Shown here in pieces: positions 11,692-13,474 of a DNA stretch of 13,474 nt. The DNA is taken from the NCBI GenBank assembly GCA_013696045.1, contig JACCZH010000100.1, positions 1 to 13,474 of the forward strand, read 5' to 3'. The translations under genes and the position numbers were made by a program. Numbering within the stretch: the first letter of the stretch is position 1; the number at the start of each line of letters is the position of its first letter. Source of the DNA: Chloroflexia bacterium (GTDB lineage Bacteria > Chloroflexota > Chloroflexia > Thermomicrobiales > CFX8). The notes under the pieces were generated by a model that was not told where the DNA came from, did no database searches, and saw nothing but the letters and a program-made list of their open reading frames with translations.

Positions 11692-13449
11692 ATGAGCACA
11701 ACTGCAGCTATCGAGAACTCACTGCGCGACAATGTCTCCGCCGAACGGTTGCAGGAGCACCTGGAACGCTTCAACACTCTCTTCCGTGATTCTGGCACTC
11801 AGGACGAGTGGGCGGCGGCCGAGTATATCCGCGACCGGATGGCTGAATACGGCATTGAGGCCATGATTCACGAGTTTGAGTCGCTCATCTCCTGGCCGCT
11901 TGAAGGCTCGCTCACGATTCTCGGCGGGCAGGGAAACGCCGCCGAAGAGATCGCGGTTCGGACGCGTTCGTTCGGCGCGCAAACCCAGGAGGGTGGCGTC
12001 GAGGCCGAACTGGTCTTCGTGCCGTTTGAACAACCCGAGGCCGGTGCAATGATCTTCTCGCACCGTGCGGTTGCCGGTGATTATTCGGGGCTGGACGTGG
12101 CCGGCAAGGTCGTAATCACGATGGACGGCGGTCCGGACGGCATCCGCCGGGCGCAGGAGCGTGGCGCGTCCGGCCACATTCACCTCTGGCCGTCGGACGA
12201 GCATGTAATTCACGAGATGATCGGCACCAGTGTCTGGGGTACTCCAACACCGGAGTCGGCCAAGCGCTTGCCAACGATCCCGGTGTTGGGTGTCACGTTT
12301 GCCGACGGCGAGCGGCTACGCGAGCGTTGCGAGGCTGGAACCGTGAAGATCCGCATGGTCTCGAACGTCGATACGGCCTGGCGAAAGCTGCCGCTGGTTG
12401 TGGCCGACATTCCGGCGGCTGCCAGCGACCGCTTCCTGCTGGTCGGTGCGCACATCGACTCCTGGTACGAGGGCATCACCGACAACGCGACCGGCGACGC
12501 GTCGCTGATCGAGATGGCTCGGGTGATCGGGGAGCAGCGCGCGGGGTTGAGTCATGGTGTGCGCTTCGCCTGGTGGCCGGGCCACTCGACCGGCCGCTAT
12601 TCCGGCTCGACCTGGTATGTCGATACTCATTTTGCAGAGCTGCGGGAGAAGTGCCTGGGCTATCTGAACATCGACTCGCCCGGCGTGCGCGACACCGAGA
12701 TCTGGGACTGCCGCTACAACATGGGCGAGATCGAGCACATCACTAGCGCCGTGGTAAATGAGCTCTCAGGACAGGACCCCAACATTCGCAGGCCGCTCAA
12801 GGCTGGTGACCAATCGTTCCTGGGCGTCGGGCTCTCAAGCATGGGAGCCTACCGGATGCTGCCCGTGAGTCATCCAGACCGGAAAGCGGTCGGCGGGTGT
12901 GGCGGTGGTTACTGGTGGCACTCGCCGGAAGACACCCTCGACAAGGCCGACGCCAACATCTTGGCCGACGACACGCGCATCTATGTGACCATGGCGGCGC
13001 GCATGTGCGAACCCGAAGCTCACCCCTACAACTTCGTCCCGCCGGCCAACGATTTCATCCAGCATCTTGGCGAACTACAGGACGTGGCTGGGCAGTTACT
13101 CGATCTCTCTGATGTTATCGCCGCGGCCCAGCGCTTCAAGTCCGTCGCCGAAAAGGTGGTGAGCGCTGGTCCGGGCGCCGACATTTCCGGTTATAACCAG
13201 ACGGTCCTGCGCACAACCCGCATTATCAACCCGGCGCTCTTCACCGTCGATGGTCCCTATGAGATGGACCCGGCCCTCCAGCTCCCCATTTTGCCCGGTC
13301 TGGCACCGATGCGCGAGCTCGCGACCCTTGATTCCGAGTCCAGCGAGCACCGCTTCCTCTGGACGAAACTCATCCGTCAGAGGAACCGGGTGCATGATGC
13401 GTTGTTGCTGGCGACGGAGGTTCTGGAATCTGTTGTTGGCACGGAGTAA
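11692..13449 (+). CDS. M28-type metallopeptidase homologue with PA-like insert, atypical active site
   Basis: 585-residue protein without a signal peptide. An N-terminal helical segment (LRDNVSAERLQEHLERFNTL) and FRDSGTQDEWAAAEYI lead into a PA-like region (about 100-220). The zinc-peptidase core has His254 and Asp256 (VGAHIDSWYEG), Asp264 (TDNATG), Asp328 (NIDSPG) and His410 (WWHSPEDTLDKAD), matching four of the M28 metal ligands. The expected Glu-Glu pair, normally in an F-x-x-x-E-E-x-G-x-x-GS context, is replaced by WWPGHSTGRYSGS (295-306): Gly297-His298-Ser299. The general base and one ligand are therefore changed. The C-terminal ~150 residues are an extra helical region. ATG at 11692 has GGAAG upstream. 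It could be an aminopeptidase using His, or a non-peptidase metal protein. Confidence 0.82.
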   Translation: MSTTAAIENSLRDNVSAERLQEHLERFNTLFRDSGTQDEWAAAEYIRDRMAEYGIEAMIHEFESLISWPLEGSLTILGGQGNAAEEIAVRTRSFGAQTQEGGVEAELVFVPFEQPEAGAMIFSHRAVAGDYSGLDVAGKVVITMDGGPDGIRRAQERGASGHIHLWPSDEHVIHEMIGTSVWGTPTPESAKRLPTIPVLGVTFADGERLRERCEAGTVKIRMVSNVDTAWRKLPLVVADIPAAASDRFLLVGAHIDSWYEGITDNATGDASLIEMARVIGEQRAGLSHGVRFAWWPGHSTGRYSGSTWYVDTHFAELREKCLGYLNIDSPGVRDTEIWDCRYNMGEIEHITSAVVNELSGQDPNIRRPLKAGDQSFLGVGLSSMGAYRMLPVSHPDRKAVGGCGGGYWWHSPEDTLDKADANILADDTRIYVTMAARMCEPEAHPYNFVPPANDFIQHLGELQDVAGQLLDLSDVIAAAQRFKSVAEKVVSAGPGADISGYNQTVLRTTRIINPALFTVDGPYEMDPALQLPILPGLAPMRELATLDSESSEHRFLWTKLIRQRNRVHDALLLATEVLESVVGTE

Positions 13450-13461
13450 CGAGGAGAACCT

Positions 13462-13474
13462 GTGACACATCAAC
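13462..13474 (+). CDS. Start of a further gene (truncated by window end)
   Basis: GTG ACA CAT CAA at the window edge is preceded by GAGGAG (13451-13456) at a 5-nt spacing, 12 nt after the M28 stop. It is probably the next gene of the aroM-M28 transcript. Only four codons are visible, so nothing can be said of its product. Confidence 0.5.

Noticed and set aside
1..13474. Defence island, prophage, insertion sequence or CRISPR array
   Set aside because: No transposase, integrase, phage or nuclease gene and no spaced direct repeats were seen; the only toxin-antitoxin locus is broken.

Overview
The window reads as chromosomal DNA of a GC-rich bacterium (about 60% GC by eye) with short intergenic gaps, frequent GTG/TTG starts and AGGAG-type ribosome binding sites. 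The gene mix (AroM, DUF4126, VOC and DinB proteins, GDP-heptose-type sugar enzymes, Sco/PCuAC copper chaperones with acidic lipoprotein linkers) together with LexA-box-like GAAC-N4-GTTC sites would suit a member of the Chloroflexota, perhaps Thermomicrobia-like. This assignment is an inference; no rRNA or core marker gene is present.

Layout. 2-1590 (+): the 3' part of a GHMP heptose-phosphate kinase followed by a phosphoheptose isomerase, two steps toward activated D-glycero-D-manno-heptose. 1578-2813 (-): a two-domain ChrA-type chromate transporter, overlapping the isomerase tail to tail. 2953-4472 (+): an unrecognised 269-aa protein and an RraA-fold protein. 4462-5052 (-): a PrxQ/BCP-like peroxiredoxin, again overlapping its convergent neighbour. 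5220-6083 (-): a HicA/HicB toxin-antitoxin pair interrupted by in-frame stop codons, then a VOC protein whose ribosome binding site follows the hicB remnant. 6232-7319 (-): a second VOC protein and a DinB-family protein, each with its own promoter carrying almost the same palindrome between -35 and -10. 7488-8370 (+): a DUF4126 membrane protein and a small single-span membrane protein. 8483-10716 (-): cytochrome c lipoprotein, PCuAC copper chaperone, Sco copper/thioredoxin-fold protein and a YdhR-like monooxygenase, read in that order. 10905-13474 (+): AroM, an unusual M28-type metallopeptidase homologue, and the first codons of another gene.

How genes may work together. GHMP kinase plus GmhA form a nucleotide-heptose supply module for a surface glycan. 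Cytochrome c, PCuAC and Sco fit copper delivery to, and electron flow into, a CuA-type cytochrome oxidase whose structural genes lie outside. VOC2 and DinB look like a small co-regulon, possibly under LexA. AroM, the M28 homologue and the next gene are co-directional and may form a peptide/amino-acid operon.

The points most worth attention are the decayed hicAB pair, the twin operator-promoters, the M28 homologue lacking the catalytic Glu-Glu pair, and two families of dispersed palindromes between genes. I found no CRISPR array, tRNA, rRNA, insertion sequence or clearly new defence system.
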